Below, piece by piece: positions 9,664-19,416 of a stretch of 25,474 nucleotides of DNA. The notes under the pieces were generated by a model. It ran no database searches. It saw only the letters and a list, made by a program, of their open reading frames with translations, and was not told the origin of the DNA. This stretch comes from Gracilaria domingensis (lineage: Eukaryota; Rhodophyta; Florideophyceae; Gracilariales; Gracilariaceae): assembly GCA_022539475.1 (NCBI GenBank), contig VCMS01000476.1, positions 44,937-70,410 of the forward strand, written 5' to 3'. The position numbers were made by a program, and so were the translations under genes. Within the stretch, counting starts at the first letter, position 1. Each line of letters starts with the position of its first letter.

Positions 9664-12058
9664 AGGAAGAATCGCTGTAGACCTTTATGTGGAGTGATTT
9701 TGGGTCTAGTCCAGCAAAATTTAACGTCACTGGGTTTCCTTCTTTTACGCTCTTCACAACCTTGTTGAATTTCTTTCCAAACTTGGCGCTGTAGTCTTTT
9801 TCAGTTACTTGCGCACATTTGTTGACATAAAATGATAGGTGCGGATATGAGTACAAGAGCCAGGAAAGTTGGGCACGTTTGGAACGAAATTTCTTATAGT
9901 CATCAAGGTTTTGAAATTCCGTTATCTTTTGGACGAAATCATGTTGATGTATTGTGTATATTCCGTTCTCAGAATTGATCTGCATTCCTGCAAACTTGAA
10001 GTTATCATAAACTCGTTCCCGTGATTCAAATCGTTGCAGGGTTCTGCCTGTTAACTTCATGAAATCTTTATTACCTGAATTCACTGAGTCGTCGACATAT
10101 GATCCAGTCATGCCCCCAAGTTTATTTCCAAGGTGTTTGAAAAAACATGAAATGTCGCCTTTCATTGGAGTCATTTCCAACTCGTTCTTGAGGTGGTTCA
10201 TCATGGTCAGATTCCAGTAGTCGCTGGCATCAGGCAATCCATACAATGGCTTGATCAATCGTAGGATTTTGTCCGATGGTAAATTCATTTCTTTCGGAGG
10301 TTTGATGAATACTTCACGCGCTAAATTTTGACTGCTCTGAATATATGCCTGAGTAACGTCATGGCTCCAAATTCTCCAACCAAACATAGCCGCCATTGAA
10401 AGAATTAGCCTCACTGTGCTGTGTTTAACTGTAGTGGCATTATGTACTAGAAAGTTTTGGTCTTTGTCGGAAAATCCGTGGGCGACGAGACGGGCCTTAT
10501 AGGTTTCTTCAGAAGTGTCTGGGTTCTTGATTGCGCACACAAATCTTGAGCCAATGATGTTTGCGTTGTCAGCAAGATCCTGGCTATTAACAATTTTCCA
10601 AGTCCCTCGTCTAATTAGTCCGTCGATTTCCTTCTTCTTGGCATGTAAGAATGCTGGAGAGTCCTTACGGGGGTCATTCGGTTTTAGTGTGTCCGTGATC
10701 AAGATGTCGTTTTCGTGATCCGAGTTGGATTTGAATTGAGAGAAGGTGAAATTGAGGAGATGTTCCATATTATTCGGAATAGGCGGATTTTCGTGAACAT
10801 AAGGTTTCGCTTGGGTAATACTGTGTTGGACCTCGCCTTCTTTCTTTTTAACGAAAATCTGTTTACGGACGACTTTGGTGACTTCAAATGGTCCCGTCCA
10901 GTTGGGAGTTTCTTTCTCGCGATATATCAGAACTTTGTCCCCAGGTTCAAATTCGTGCTTTACTGCTTCAGGAAGGCGGGATTCGAGTGCACGTTTGAGA
11001 CGAATCTCATTAGCGATAATTTCCATTTCGGATCGGGCAGTAAGAAGTGCTTGCATGCGGTCTTCCTGGTCAGGCAATTTGGTATGTATGCCAGGAAAGC
11101 GTGGTAGGACCGCGAAGACTAAGAGAGAAGGAACAAGACCTTCGGGGTTCATGGTATCGTTCATGGCTTTGACAGCAGTCGCTAGGGCAAGATCATCGTC
11201 TTCAATGTTTGCATCGAATTTGATTTTCTGAAAGATTCGGCGTAATGGATCATGGTAGCGTTCACCGGCGCCAATTGAGTTATGGCTTTCGACGCCAGAA
11301 AGCATAAAAGTGATACCAAATTCGGTCATTTTCTCTTGCCAACGTGGGGAAGTAAAGATAGAGCCTTGGTCACATCGAATGGAATCGGGATATCCTGTGT
11401 ATGTGGTTGCCCAACGATTGAGAAATGCGTTCCATACGTCATCGACGGATTGACCGTCTAAAAACCGAGCAGCCCCAAAATGTGTTTGTATATCGACTAC
11501 GTGTAAGACTGGTTTCTTTTCTATGAAAAATAAGTCTAATGCTAGTTCGTGGTTGAATACAACGCCTTGAGGGAATGAGACGCGAAATCGTTGTGGTTTG
11601 GGAGTGAAACGCTGACACGTTTGGCATGCCTTAGTAATCTCTTTGAGCAATGTCTTTGTTTCTGAGTTGGCCTCCTCGGGACGAGCTTTTTTGAGAAGAT
11701 TGAATAGCTTGTCCACAGACGGGTGGTAGAAGTGCAAGTGCATCTTACGCAGCTCGTTCTTGGTAAAAAGTGTGCTGTGCTCCTCCCAGACGAGGTATAT
11801 ATGACCAAGTTTGCGAGTCAAGGCCATGTCCCAACCGTTTTTACAAACGAGAAGGTTGTCTACATTATCCACGTATATCCGTTCTCGATCAAGAAAGTCA
11901 AGTCCGAGGAGGAAAGGCACGTCGCAGTCAATTACGTCGACGTTGAGTTTGAGTACGCGTCCTTGTGGGGCTAAGATACGAATTGGGACCTGTGCAATAC
12001 TGCGGAACTCCCAGGCGGAAGTGGATGTTTGACTTGCATTTCTTAATCTTAATATCAT
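9608..12058 (-). CDS. copia Pol: protease end, integrase and reverse transcriptase
   Basis: This long frame first completes the protease (VPFLLGLDFLD). It then gives the zinc-binding H..H / CQTCQ region of integrase, and the integrase core with Asp (LALDLFF), Asp (IRCDQGS) and Glu (GVESHNSIGAGERYHD). A segment PGDKVLIYREKETPNWTGPF resembles the SH3-like C-terminal integrase fold more familiar from gypsy elements. RT follows with GTWKIV, RLVAHGFSD, SHDVTQAYIQS, LIKPLYGLPDASDYW and the catalytic GSYVDDS. The frame ends within RNase H because of a frame change. The first listed Met is arbitrary; the protein would be cut from a Gag-Pol precursor. It acts in cytoplasmic particles (RT) and the nucleus (integrase). 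Confidence 0.92.
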   Translation of the reverse strand: MILRLRNASQTSTSAWEFRSIAQVPIRILAPQGRVLKLNVDVIDCDVPFLLGLDFLDRERIYVDNVDNLLVCKNGWDMALTRKLGHIYLVWEEHSTLFTKNELRKMHLHFYHPSVDKLFNLLKKARPEEANSETKTLLKEITKACQTCQRFTPKPQRFRVSFPQGVVFNHELALDLFFIEKKPVLHVVDIQTHFGAARFLDGQSVDDVWNAFLNRWATTYTGYPDSIRCDQGSIFTSPRWQEKMTEFGITFMLSGVESHNSIGAGERYHDPLRRIFQKIKFDANIEDDDLALATAVKAMNDTMNPEGLVPSLLVFAVLPRFPGIHTKLPDQEDRMQALLTARSEMEIIANEIRLKRALESRLPEAVKHEFEPGDKVLIYREKETPNWTGPFEVTKVVRKQIFVKKKEGEVQHSITQAKPYVHENPPIPNNMEHLLNFTFSQFKSNSDHENDILITDTLKPNDPRKDSPAFLHAKKKEIDGLIRRGTWKIVNSQDLADNANIIGSRFVCAIKNPDTSEETYKARLVAHGFSDKDQNFLVHNATTVKHSTVRLILSMAAMFGWRIWSHDVTQAYIQSSQNLAREVFIKPPKEMNLPSDKILRLIKPLYGLPDASDYWNLTMMNHLKNELEMTPMKGDISCFFKHLGNKLGGMTGSYVDDSVNSGNKDFMKLTGRTLQRFESRERVYDNFKFAGMQINSENGIYTIHQHDFVQKITEFQNLDDYKKFRSKRAQLSWLLYSYPHLSFYVNKCAQVTEKDYSAKFGKKFNKVVKSVKEGNPVTLNFAGLDPKSLHIKVYSDSSFANNGQSNIPTGIHRSSM

Positions 12059-12840
12059 ACTTTTTGCAGTATGCTTGCGCTTGGCCTAGGCCAATAGCCG
12101 ATCGTTGGGCGCCAATATCCAAGCATGCCCCATTAAATTCTGGAGATGTCTTAAACGTAATGTCGTCCTTAGTAACTTCTAAGCACGAAAACTTGCGTTT
12201 GAGTTGTTTTCGTAGTTTGTGGACAATTCCTTTAGGGACGGATCGTAGTTTGTGAAAAAATCCACGGACCTGAGCCTCTCCGTTGTCAAAATCGAGGTTC
12301 GACATAGATGTAGAAGCGTCAAGTTGATTGTAGTACGTGACGAGGTGTTCAGCTTCATCATTCGAATGTGTTGAAGTGTCGTCGTCCGATGTCTCCGAGG
12401 ACTGCGTAGAGTCATCGTCAGTGGTGGTGAAGAAAGTAGCGGCATCTTCGAGGTCAGATGACTCTTCAGCTTGGTCACAGAGCTCGTAGAGAACCTGCTT
12501 GAGCGCATTATTTTGGTTTTTGAATTTGCCGGATTTTCGATACAGTTGTACTTTACGTGCGGCAATGGTGGCGAGGTCTTTTGGATGACGACAATGACGC
12601 AGTATGTGGCCACGTTCACCGCAGTTGAAGCACGTGCGCTCGTTTAGTCTAGGGCGTGCGTTATTCTTGTGACGTCCATACCGTGCGGGTGGTACACGAG
12701 ACTGGTAATTCACGTGATAGTGGGCCGAGGATCTAACGGTTGATTTTCAGGCAATGAATTCTTCGGTTTCTCGTTGCATAGAGCATTCAAGTTGCGTATA
12801 GAACTCTTGGTAAGAAAGTTGTTCCGTATCCAGGCGGGCG
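11928..12840 (-). pseudogene. copia Gag C-terminus, zinc knuckle and protease start
   Basis: From the gypsy insertion site, the gag frame resumes at IARLDTEQLSYQEFYTQ and meets a TGA at 12747-12749. In the same frame beyond the stop come CFNCGERGHILRHC (CX2CX4HX4C, 12623-12582), a Ser/Asp-rich acidic region and the protease active-site segment ACLDIGAQRSAIG near 12120. The copia protease normally has D-S/T-G-A; Ile replaces the Ser/Thr here (DIGA). The frame then leaves the protease near 12020, and the downstream half is in the overlapping integrase-RT frame. Because that shift falls inside the protease domain, I read it as a mutation rather than programmed recoding. Confidence 0.85.
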
Positions 12841-12845
12841 ATTGG
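12841..12845. repeat. Target-site duplication ATTGG (left copy)
   Basis: ATTGG immediately precedes the left gypsy LTR. The same five bases follow the right LTR at 24627-24631. Ignoring the insert and one copy restores the copia gag frame. Confidence 0.95.
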
Positions 12846-13627
12846 TGTAGTGCAACCCGTGAGCGGGAAAAGACACCACGAAGACGTTCGGGATCTTCCT
12901 CTACGGAGGGTAGCGAAGCGGACAGAGCCTCTCTGGAATGGCACAACGAGCCGGGTGTAAGACCGGGGCCAAACCGTCACGACGGGGCGATGAGAGTTGA
13001 AATAGAAAGGTGGAGCGGAGAAGGGAGTACCACGACACGTGGGTGTGCAATACCTCGGAAGAGGGTTGGAGGAAAGAAAGGGAAAAGGAAAAGGGGAGCG
13101 AGAGCACCACGGGGTGGGGCCTCGCGACAAGGTGACGAAGGATAACGGCGTACTGCCAGGGCTTTCCCTATACAGGGGCGAACGCGACAAACAGCGGTAA
13201 AACACTCCCACAGTTGGGTTCCTTTAGAGGACGCAGGGTGGATAAACGAACCGTGTCAACGGAAAGTCTCTCCGATTAGGAGTCGAGCACCGCCGAAGGC
13301 GTGAACGATTAGAGCCAAGACCCGTCAGTAGGGTCACCCTGGTTGGGGAACTTTATTGGGCGCGACGGCGGCGACGCCGGCGCGCTAAGTACTGTTCGCG
13401 CTAAAATTAATGAATAATATTAACTAAACATTCCACAAATTGTGGCAATTCTCCACGTGTAGTGGCCAACCTCCCATGACTCACACATCGTGTCCCACGT
13501 GTCCGAACCATCTCAATGGCAACCACTAGTAACTACTAGTCATATACTGGTGTGTACCAGGTAAACCCGTAAACGGGAAATATGACTAAGTCCTGTCACA
13601 ATACTCATAGATGAGCGTTGCACTACA
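12846..13627 (-). repeat. Gypsy 3' LTR
   Basis: It has perfect 11-bp inverted termini TGTAGTGCAAC / GTTGCACTACA. A minus-strand AATAAA lies at 13352-13357; the 5' LTR has AGTAAA at the same place. A pyrimidine-rich (sense) tract lies near 13060-13100. The U3 side contains a branched-hairpin sequence at 13525-13588. The LTR lies directly upstream of the antisense gene at 13671 and so could also drive it in the plus direction. Confidence 0.95.
13525..13588. promoter_or_regulatory. Branched inverted-repeat cluster in the LTR
   Basis: A 9-bp stem TAGTCATAT / ATATGACTA (13537-13545 with 13580-13588) encloses two small hairpins, CTGGT-GTGT-ACCAG (13547-13560) and CCCG-TAAA-CGGG (13566-13577). Beside it is ACTAGT-AACT-ACTAGT (13525-13540), an alternative pairing. 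The 5' LTR copy (24524-24587) keeps every paired base; its one change in the region is unpaired. A protein-binding or RNA-structure role is inference. Confidence 0.5.
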
Positions 13628-13643
13628 TATCCCTCTCCTTAGG
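13628..13643 (-). promoter_or_regulatory. 3' polypurine tract
   Basis: Read on the minus strand, CCTAAGGAGAGGGATA abuts the 3' LTR. This is the expected place for the RNase H-resistant primer of plus-strand DNA synthesis. Confidence 0.85.
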
Positions 13644-13670
13644 CGGTAATACAACCTCGACGAGGGCAGG

Positions 13671-15604
13671 ATGGCGCCGAGCCAAGAAGGTATAAGTGCA
13701 GCGCTCCCCGCTCCTCCGGTATGTTCTTCTCCTTCTCCCGTCAACGACGTGCTCCCTGCTCCTGCAGTAGCAGCACCTCCTCAGAGTACCGAACTCTCAC
13801 TCGCTCTTGCGATCAACTTTCCTCCGACACCGGAACTAGACCTCACTATGAGTGGTGTTCCACCGAACCAGCCTCCGAACCAACCACCGTTCCCCAAAGG
13901 GGGCCTCACCGGATTCCGCTCCGTTCCGCTCCCTCAACAGGGCTCCAACCCGTCCGCGGGGCAATCGAACCCTGCCGCAGGATCCTCCGCGCAGCATGCC
14001 GCTCTCGCGGGCCCCGTCCTCGGGTTCCATCCAGGTGTGGTCTGGCCGTCTTTCAACTCCCTTGTAGGGCTCAACCCGGCGAACCGGCGACATGCGAGGC
14101 GCCTCCGGCTTGCACCGTGGTTCCACCCAACTGCGGTGTTCAATGAAAGCCTCATCATTGAGTATGCCGACGGACGCAACACCCTTCCGGGGGACCTCGC
14201 GGCAATGGTGACCACTTCGTGGGATTGGCGCACGCGCATCGCGATTCCTGTCCATCAGGTAGCGCGGGAGAATCGACAATCCCGGGAAGAAGCCCATGCC
14301 AACTTTGTCATGGTGGCTTACAAACGGCAAGGCCGGGCGCCGTTCGAGTTTCCTATCCCGCCAGGGATGGACTTCGATGTGGCGTTTTACCGCACCCGCG
14401 GGGAAATCAGTTACTGTGACCGCCTAGCGGAGTTGGAAACCTTCGCCTGGCGGGGAATGCCCGTTGCACGGCAGGAAGCCATGTGCTGGACAAGACCGAT
14501 TCTTCGGCTGAGTTTCGATATCTCCCCCGCCGTTCGCGGTCTAACTTCCTTCAGAACTTCATCCGCCATGAGAGGCGGTCTCGATCCCAATTTGGGTACT
14601 TCGCTCCATATCAGAAGGTGGAGATCCGCCATATCGCGGCTGCGCACCGACAGGGTCGGTATGTACCTCTGCCAGAGTGGTGGAGTTACCTCGAGGCATG
14701 CCGGGGGTGCTACATCGAGTTGCCCCTGGTGTTCCCGTACTTAGGGTCATACCTGCTCACAGATCCCAGGACTGGGTTGTGGTCGGTTGTAGTCACCGAA
14801 TGGGGTGTCCGCACCGCGGCGTTTGTCCTCGCTGAGGCATATGACCAGTATCGACTGTGGTTCATCCCTCCCCGCGTGCGGGCGGCCATCCGAACTTTGG
14901 ATTTGGAAGTCCCCCTCGGAGGTCGTGCCAACAACGACGAGGTGTTGAGCCTTCTCGATTATATCGATAGTATCGACTGGACCGAAGTGCCTCTTTCTCA
15001 GAGTAGTCGCAGTGATTCCCCGAACGCGGGTGGATACGGCCCAGGTCTGGGAAGAAATACCGCTCTTGCGGGCGATTATGTCTTCTTCGACCCGTGGGAT
15101 TATCGGGAGATTACCGCTGAGGAAGCGGGTGAGCTCCGTTCTGCTCCCCGGCGCGTGCCGGCCGATCACCCAACTGGGTTTGTGAACTCGGATGAGTATT
15201 ACCGAGAGTACCTCGGGGGAGATCCAATGGTGGATAATCAGCCCGAGGACACGGGCGGTGACGATATCGAGATGATCGAAGAGATCGACGCAACCTCTGC
15301 GGGGGAGAGCGCCGGCTCTGCTCCGCTTGTCGGCTCCGCCTCGGCGGCTGACTTCATCGCTCCCACTCTGGTTCCCATTCCGGTACCCATTCCGGCTCAG
15401 CCGGCTCTTCCCGCTGTTGCGGCTGCTGCAGCTCATCCCCCGCCAGCGGGTGTGAACGAAGGTGCGATTATCGCTCGCTTCCTCCGCGGCGCGGGTTTAA
15501 GTGCTAGTGCGGCCTCTGGCGACGTCACCGCTATGGCGGATGCCTTGGCTCAACGCCTTGGCGGTATGACTCCTCAGAATGAGGGCGATGGCGACGGCCA
15601 GTAA
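13671..15604 (+). CDS. Antisense accessory gene of the gypsy element, unknown function
   Basis: It runs opposite to gag-pol, starting 43 bp inside the 3' LTR, and covers about 644 codons. One apparent one-base deletion near 14482 splits it into two long frames (13671-14744 and 14483-15604). I recognise no family. The first roughly 110 residues are Pro/Ser/Ala-rich and probably disordered. A compact core rich in Trp, Tyr and Arg follows (WFHPTAVFNESLIIEYADG, TSWDWRTRIAIPVHQVA, FDVAFYRTRGEISYCDR, then after the shift YFAPYQKVEIRHIAAAHRQG, LPEWWSYLEACRGCYIELP, TEWGVRTAAFVLAEAYDQY). The tail has an acidic patch (DDIEMIEEID) and an Ala/Pro-rich end. I see no signal peptide, membrane helix, zinc knuckle or catalytic motif. 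Length and the domain-like core argue for a real gene. It converges on pol, whose end is 15996. Confidence 0.75.
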
Positions 15605-15995
15605 ACGGGGGCCGAGCTTCCCCATGCGTGCGTAATTACCTGTTCACAGTAGTATAGCCTTGAGATAAAAAGATTCTTTGCTTCATTCACGTCTTCGAAG
15701 GTGTATTCCTTCCTCACCGGCATAGCCGGCTAATGCAATGCGATGCGATGCGCTGCGAAAAACTCACCCTTCCGAGGGCAAAAACCATGCTCATGGTGTG
15801 GCAGCGAGACCATTACCAGCGAGCTGGATGAAAAACCCTCAGGAGTGAGCCTTCCTTCCGGAAATCGGTGTTCTCACGGCTCGAGCCGGTCGAACCGTCA
15901 ATGCGACAGGCATTCCACCTCGGTGGTGTGGACTCAATCCCGTCGCATGACGTGTGTGTGCCAACGATCTGACTTCCTCCGTTTCCACGGCAACC
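15605..15995. other. Gap between the convergent antisense gene and pol
   Basis: This 391-bp stretch separates the two 3' ends. It holds a short GATGC-like tandem run (about 15734-15757) and no supported gene. It probably contains the 3' untranslated region of the antisense transcript. Confidence 0.5.
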
Positions 15996-18524
15996 TCATC
16001 CCACTTGGGCTTGATCCAGCGTCGCTGGCGGTGCAGTACCCGTTTTTCGGTGATAACTAATGACCTTCGAGCGAGGCAGATGCTCGATTGGCTCAAGAGT
16101 ATCCCAACTTGGGTCGTAACCATACCAACGCACGCGGTATAACAAGATGCCCTCCTGGTCCCAGGTATGCCCGACAATGTCGGCGACAACGTACTCCTGA
16201 ACGTACACTTGCCGGCCTTGCCCTGTTGTAGTCACATCTCCTTGCGACAACCCTTGTGGGGGTGCGATATCCGCGAGTGGAACTTCCGCGCGGCTTGCCG
16301 TAATTCGTGCGATTGCTTCACCTCTTAGGGGGCGCTCAATACCCGAATCACGGTGATCGCCTCGCTTTCTCATGACGCGCATTTCTGCCTGCGCAGTATC
16401 CCGCTCGGCGGTGGCAATTCCCTTTTGAGGGGTGGTGACGCTAGATGAGCTGGCGACGCCTTGCCGTCGTACCGCAAGTTTGCGTGGATCCTTCCGTCGT
16501 GACAGTTCAGTCGGTGCCGCAGCGGCTTGCTGATCGCCGTTTCCGCTTAACGCGGGAGATGCCTCCTCACGGGGCTCGACCACCGTGCGTGCACGTGACT
16601 GCTCCAAAGGTTGGTTTCCACGCTCTCTTGGAAGAACCGCCTCCCTGTTACAGGTGTCGCTCAACGGCTGCGCCGTTGAATTTCCAATTTTTCCAACTTT
16701 TTGATTCCCGTTCTGAACGGCTACGTCCGGGTTACCGGGGCTTTTGACACCGCCGGCGGCGTTCGATCTCGCGATCTCGACGGGCGGCTGCGCCTTCGCC
16801 GATATCTTATACCCAGCACTTGGTGATTTCGTACCGTCCTTGACGTGAACTCTCCCCGGAGCGTCCGGCATTCCACCAACGGTGGTGTCGGTGTATACGG
16901 AGGCACTTGGGGTCCCTTTTTTTCCTGCTTGAGGCTGCTCCGCAGTATTTCCCAGGGTTCCTGGTCCTTCTGCATCGCGTTTCGCGGTGGGTTGCAGTGT
17001 CGCTGCGCTTTCCCCAGTGGGGCTTCGTTCCGACGACGTCGACTTTATGCCGGCGACATCATTCGACTCCGTTTGACCCAGCGCGGCTGGTAAACCACGA
17101 GTTTCTTGTGACTTCAATGATTCCGCTTCTGCGTGAGTGCCCTCAACCGGCGACGGTGTAAACTTCCCGTGGACGGGTGTATGTTGCGATCGTTGCGAGC
17201 GCGTGGTCCCTTCACTGACCGGAACATCCGGAGATGTCGGACCAGTCCATGCTGCACGGTTGTTCTCACGACGCGACGTCGGAATTGAATCCTCAGCAGA
17301 GCGGATATCCTCCTACCCCTCCTTAGATGGAGCGGCGTGGGGAGTGGCAGAGCGTCCCGCATCGCGGGTTAGCGAACCCAACGATGGGGTAGAAACGGGG
17401 GTGCCATTGTGGCTATTGTTTTCCGACGCAGTCGGGTGATCCGACTCCACCGGGAGGTCTGTAAGGCCTCTGTTGGTGTGGGGCAAGACTGAAGGTCTTG
17501 ACACCACATTTGTTTCCGGTTGTACCGGTGTTGTTGAGTCCGTAGACACGGGTTCCGTACGAGACGGGGTAACCTCAGATGAGGGTGGGGGGGCCAGTAC
17601 CACGCGGTCGCGGGAGATCCGCTCCTGCGCGTCAGCGACTTGTACCACCACAGTGTCCGATGTAACCGAGACTACCTGGAAGGGTCTATCCGCCGCGGGC
17701 AAGAGCTTATGACGTTTATCCCTTTCAGGGTTGTAGTGTTCCTTCCGTACGAAGACACGGTGACCCACAGTAAGTGGTTCAGGGGTTCTTCCTCGCAAGC
17801 GAGCGTCAAAATCACGCTTGTAAGCGGCTTGGGCTTTTGCCATGGACTTCCGGGCAGCGGGGACTAACTTCGTTAGCGACGCCTTCCATTTTTGGCGGTA
17901 ATCACCCACGGATGGGAAATTGCCCAAGGTTGCTTGTGATTCTAACGCCACAGGCGGGGGTGTCCTTGACAAGACCAGTTCGAATGGGGAAACACCAGTA
18001 GTCCTGTGCACCTGCGTGTTATACGCAAAGGTTAACGCGTCAGTGTAAAAGTCCCATGCTTTTGGGTGGTCAGCAACGTTAGAACGGAGAGATGCCAGCA
18101 CCGTACGGTTATACCGTTCAATCTGCCCATTACACTGGGGATGGTAAGTGGTTGTGAAAAGATTTTTCACGTCCATGATGCGGCAAACATCCTGGAAGAA
18201 CCGGGATGCGAACTGCTTTCCGTTATCGGATAATAACTCCACAGGAGGGCCGTACACAAAGATCCAGTGCGTGGCAAATGCCTTTGCGACTGTGAATGCG
18301 GTAATCCTCTTGAGAGGTACTGTCCGAACCAGTTTCGAGAACCGATCGGTGATAACGAGAAGAAATTTGTTACGTCTCCGAGTGGTAAGCAATGGTCCGA
18401 GGATATCGATTGCCACAAATTCAAGCGGCGCCCTGGCAGGGAATAGTTTCACTTTTTTCGAATTCCTTCGGAGTTTCACGCGATTTTCGCGCACTCGGTG
18501 CAGAACCGCACCGTAGCGTAACAA
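15996..18524 (-). CDS. Gypsy Pol: integrase core, long linker and chromodomain
   Basis: The integrase core shows Asp in FVAIDILGPL, Asp in LLSDNGKQF and Glu in NGQIERYNRT, with YNTQVHRTTGVSPFEL and a GHRVFVRKEHY C-terminal fold. It is followed by about 460 residues of Ser/Thr/Pro/Gln-rich sequence with no recognisable domain. The end is a chromodomain (EYVVADIVGHTWDQEG..YRVRWYGYDPSWDTLEPIEHL, about 16200-16050). Chromovirus chromodomains steer integration to particular histone marks. A single in-frame TAG at 17313-17315 divides the frame, which is otherwise open. The N-terminal HHCC zinc finger of integrase is in the frame at 18476-19408, because of a one-base change in a run of A's near 18490. 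Confidence 0.9.
17309..17327 (-). promoter_or_regulatory. Internal polypurine-tract-like sequence 1
   Basis: On the minus strand it reads TCTAAGGAGGGGTAGGAGG, close to the 3' polypurine tract (CTAAGGAG core shared). It contains the in-frame TAG stop. It might serve as a second start for plus-strand synthesis; this is inferred from sequence likeness only. Confidence 0.35.
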
Positions 18525-19408
18525 TCCACCGCCATGGCGGGCCAGTAGAAGTCTTTCCTCAAGGTGAGGTACAGTTTCCTTCCACCTGCGTGGCCGCCTA
18601 GCTTTGCGTAATGCGAAAGGTGTAGGATCCTCGTTTGCAACGAGTGTGGTACCACAACTTGTGGGTGTGACTCGACTGTCCTCACGAGGTAGCCGATGTC
18701 GTTAACCTCGAATGGGAGGGTATCACCACCGTTAAGTCGGGCACGGACCCTGATGCAAAACGGGTCTCCATGTTGCTCTCGGATCATCTCTTCCGGTGCT
18801 ACCGGGACAAAATTCCCCGGTAGGGGCTTTGCAGCCTCATTTTCGCCTGCAGCAAGCAGTTCGTCAATGTCAGCGTCCATATCGTCCCAGTCTTCTGGCC
18901 AGTTGTCAAACTGCCATTCCGGGGGTTCCGGGTTATTGTCGTCAACGACGAAGCAAGTTATTTCCTCTTCTTCGGCAACAACAGTCTCCCCATCAGTGGG
19001 TAAGCGTGACAACGCGTCCGCCTGAGTGTTCAGGGTCCCCTTCTTGTATACCACCTCGAAGTCGAATTCCGCAAGGCGGAGTCTCCACCGCATGAGGCGG
19101 CCTGATAGATCGCAAATATTCATCAACCACCTCAACGAGGAATGATCCGTGTACACGGTAAAGTGCACACCCAAGAGATAGGGGCGGAGAGTAGAAAGTG
19201 CCCAAACAACTGCGAGACACTCTTTCTCCGAAACGGAGTAGTTCCGTTCCTGAACGTTCAGCGAACGTGACCAATAACCAATTGGCTTTCGTTCTCCTTC
19301 AGGAGTGGTTTGGAACAATGCGCATCCCACTTGGTGGTCGCTTGAGTCCGTGTCCACAGAGAACGGCAGGCCGGGTTGTGGTAACGATAAGATCGGTGCT
19401 GATGTCAC
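18476..19408 (-). CDS. Gypsy Pol: RNase H and integrase zinc finger
   Basis: RNase H shows VDTDSSDHQVGCAL, a catalytic Glu in VSEKECLAVVWAL, YTDHSSLRWL and NTQADALSRL. An acidic spacer follows, then the integrase HHCC region LSHYAKLGGHAGGRKL...FYWPAM...FCTEC. RNase H degrades template RNA; the zinc finger helps assemble integrase on DNA ends. Frame changes at both ends, near 19490 (from RT) and 18490 (into the integrase core), look like single-base indels rather than normal gene borders. Confidence 0.92.
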   Translation of the reverse strand: MTSAPILSLPQPGLPFSVDTDSSDHQVGCALFQTTPEGERKPIGYWSRSLNVQERNYSVSEKECLAVVWALSTLRPYLLGVHFTVYTDHSSLRWLMNICDLSGRLMRWRLRLAEFDFEVVYKKGTLNTQADALSRLPTDGETVVAEEEEITCFVVDDNNPEPPEWQFDNWPEDWDDMDADIDELLAAGENEAAKPLPGNFVPVAPEEMIREQHGDPFCIRVRARLNGGDTLPFEVNDIGYLVRTVESHPQVVVPHSLQTRILHLSHYAKLGGHAGGRKLYLTLRKDFYWPAMAVDCYATVRFCTECAKIA

Positions 19409-19416
19409 AGCCTCCT

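Noticed and set aside
12747..12749. Programmed stop read-through in copia gag
   Set aside because: No following read-through context is evident and other lesions are present, so a simple nonsense mutation is likelier.
12747..13211. 154-residue minus-strand frame as a gene
   Set aside because: Most of it is antisense-independent LTR sequence; only the last 30 or so residues are copia gag, annotated as such.
14747..15436. 229-residue minus-strand frame opposite the antisense gene
   Set aside because: It has no recognisable domain. The plus-strand reading is much longer and has a domain-like composition.
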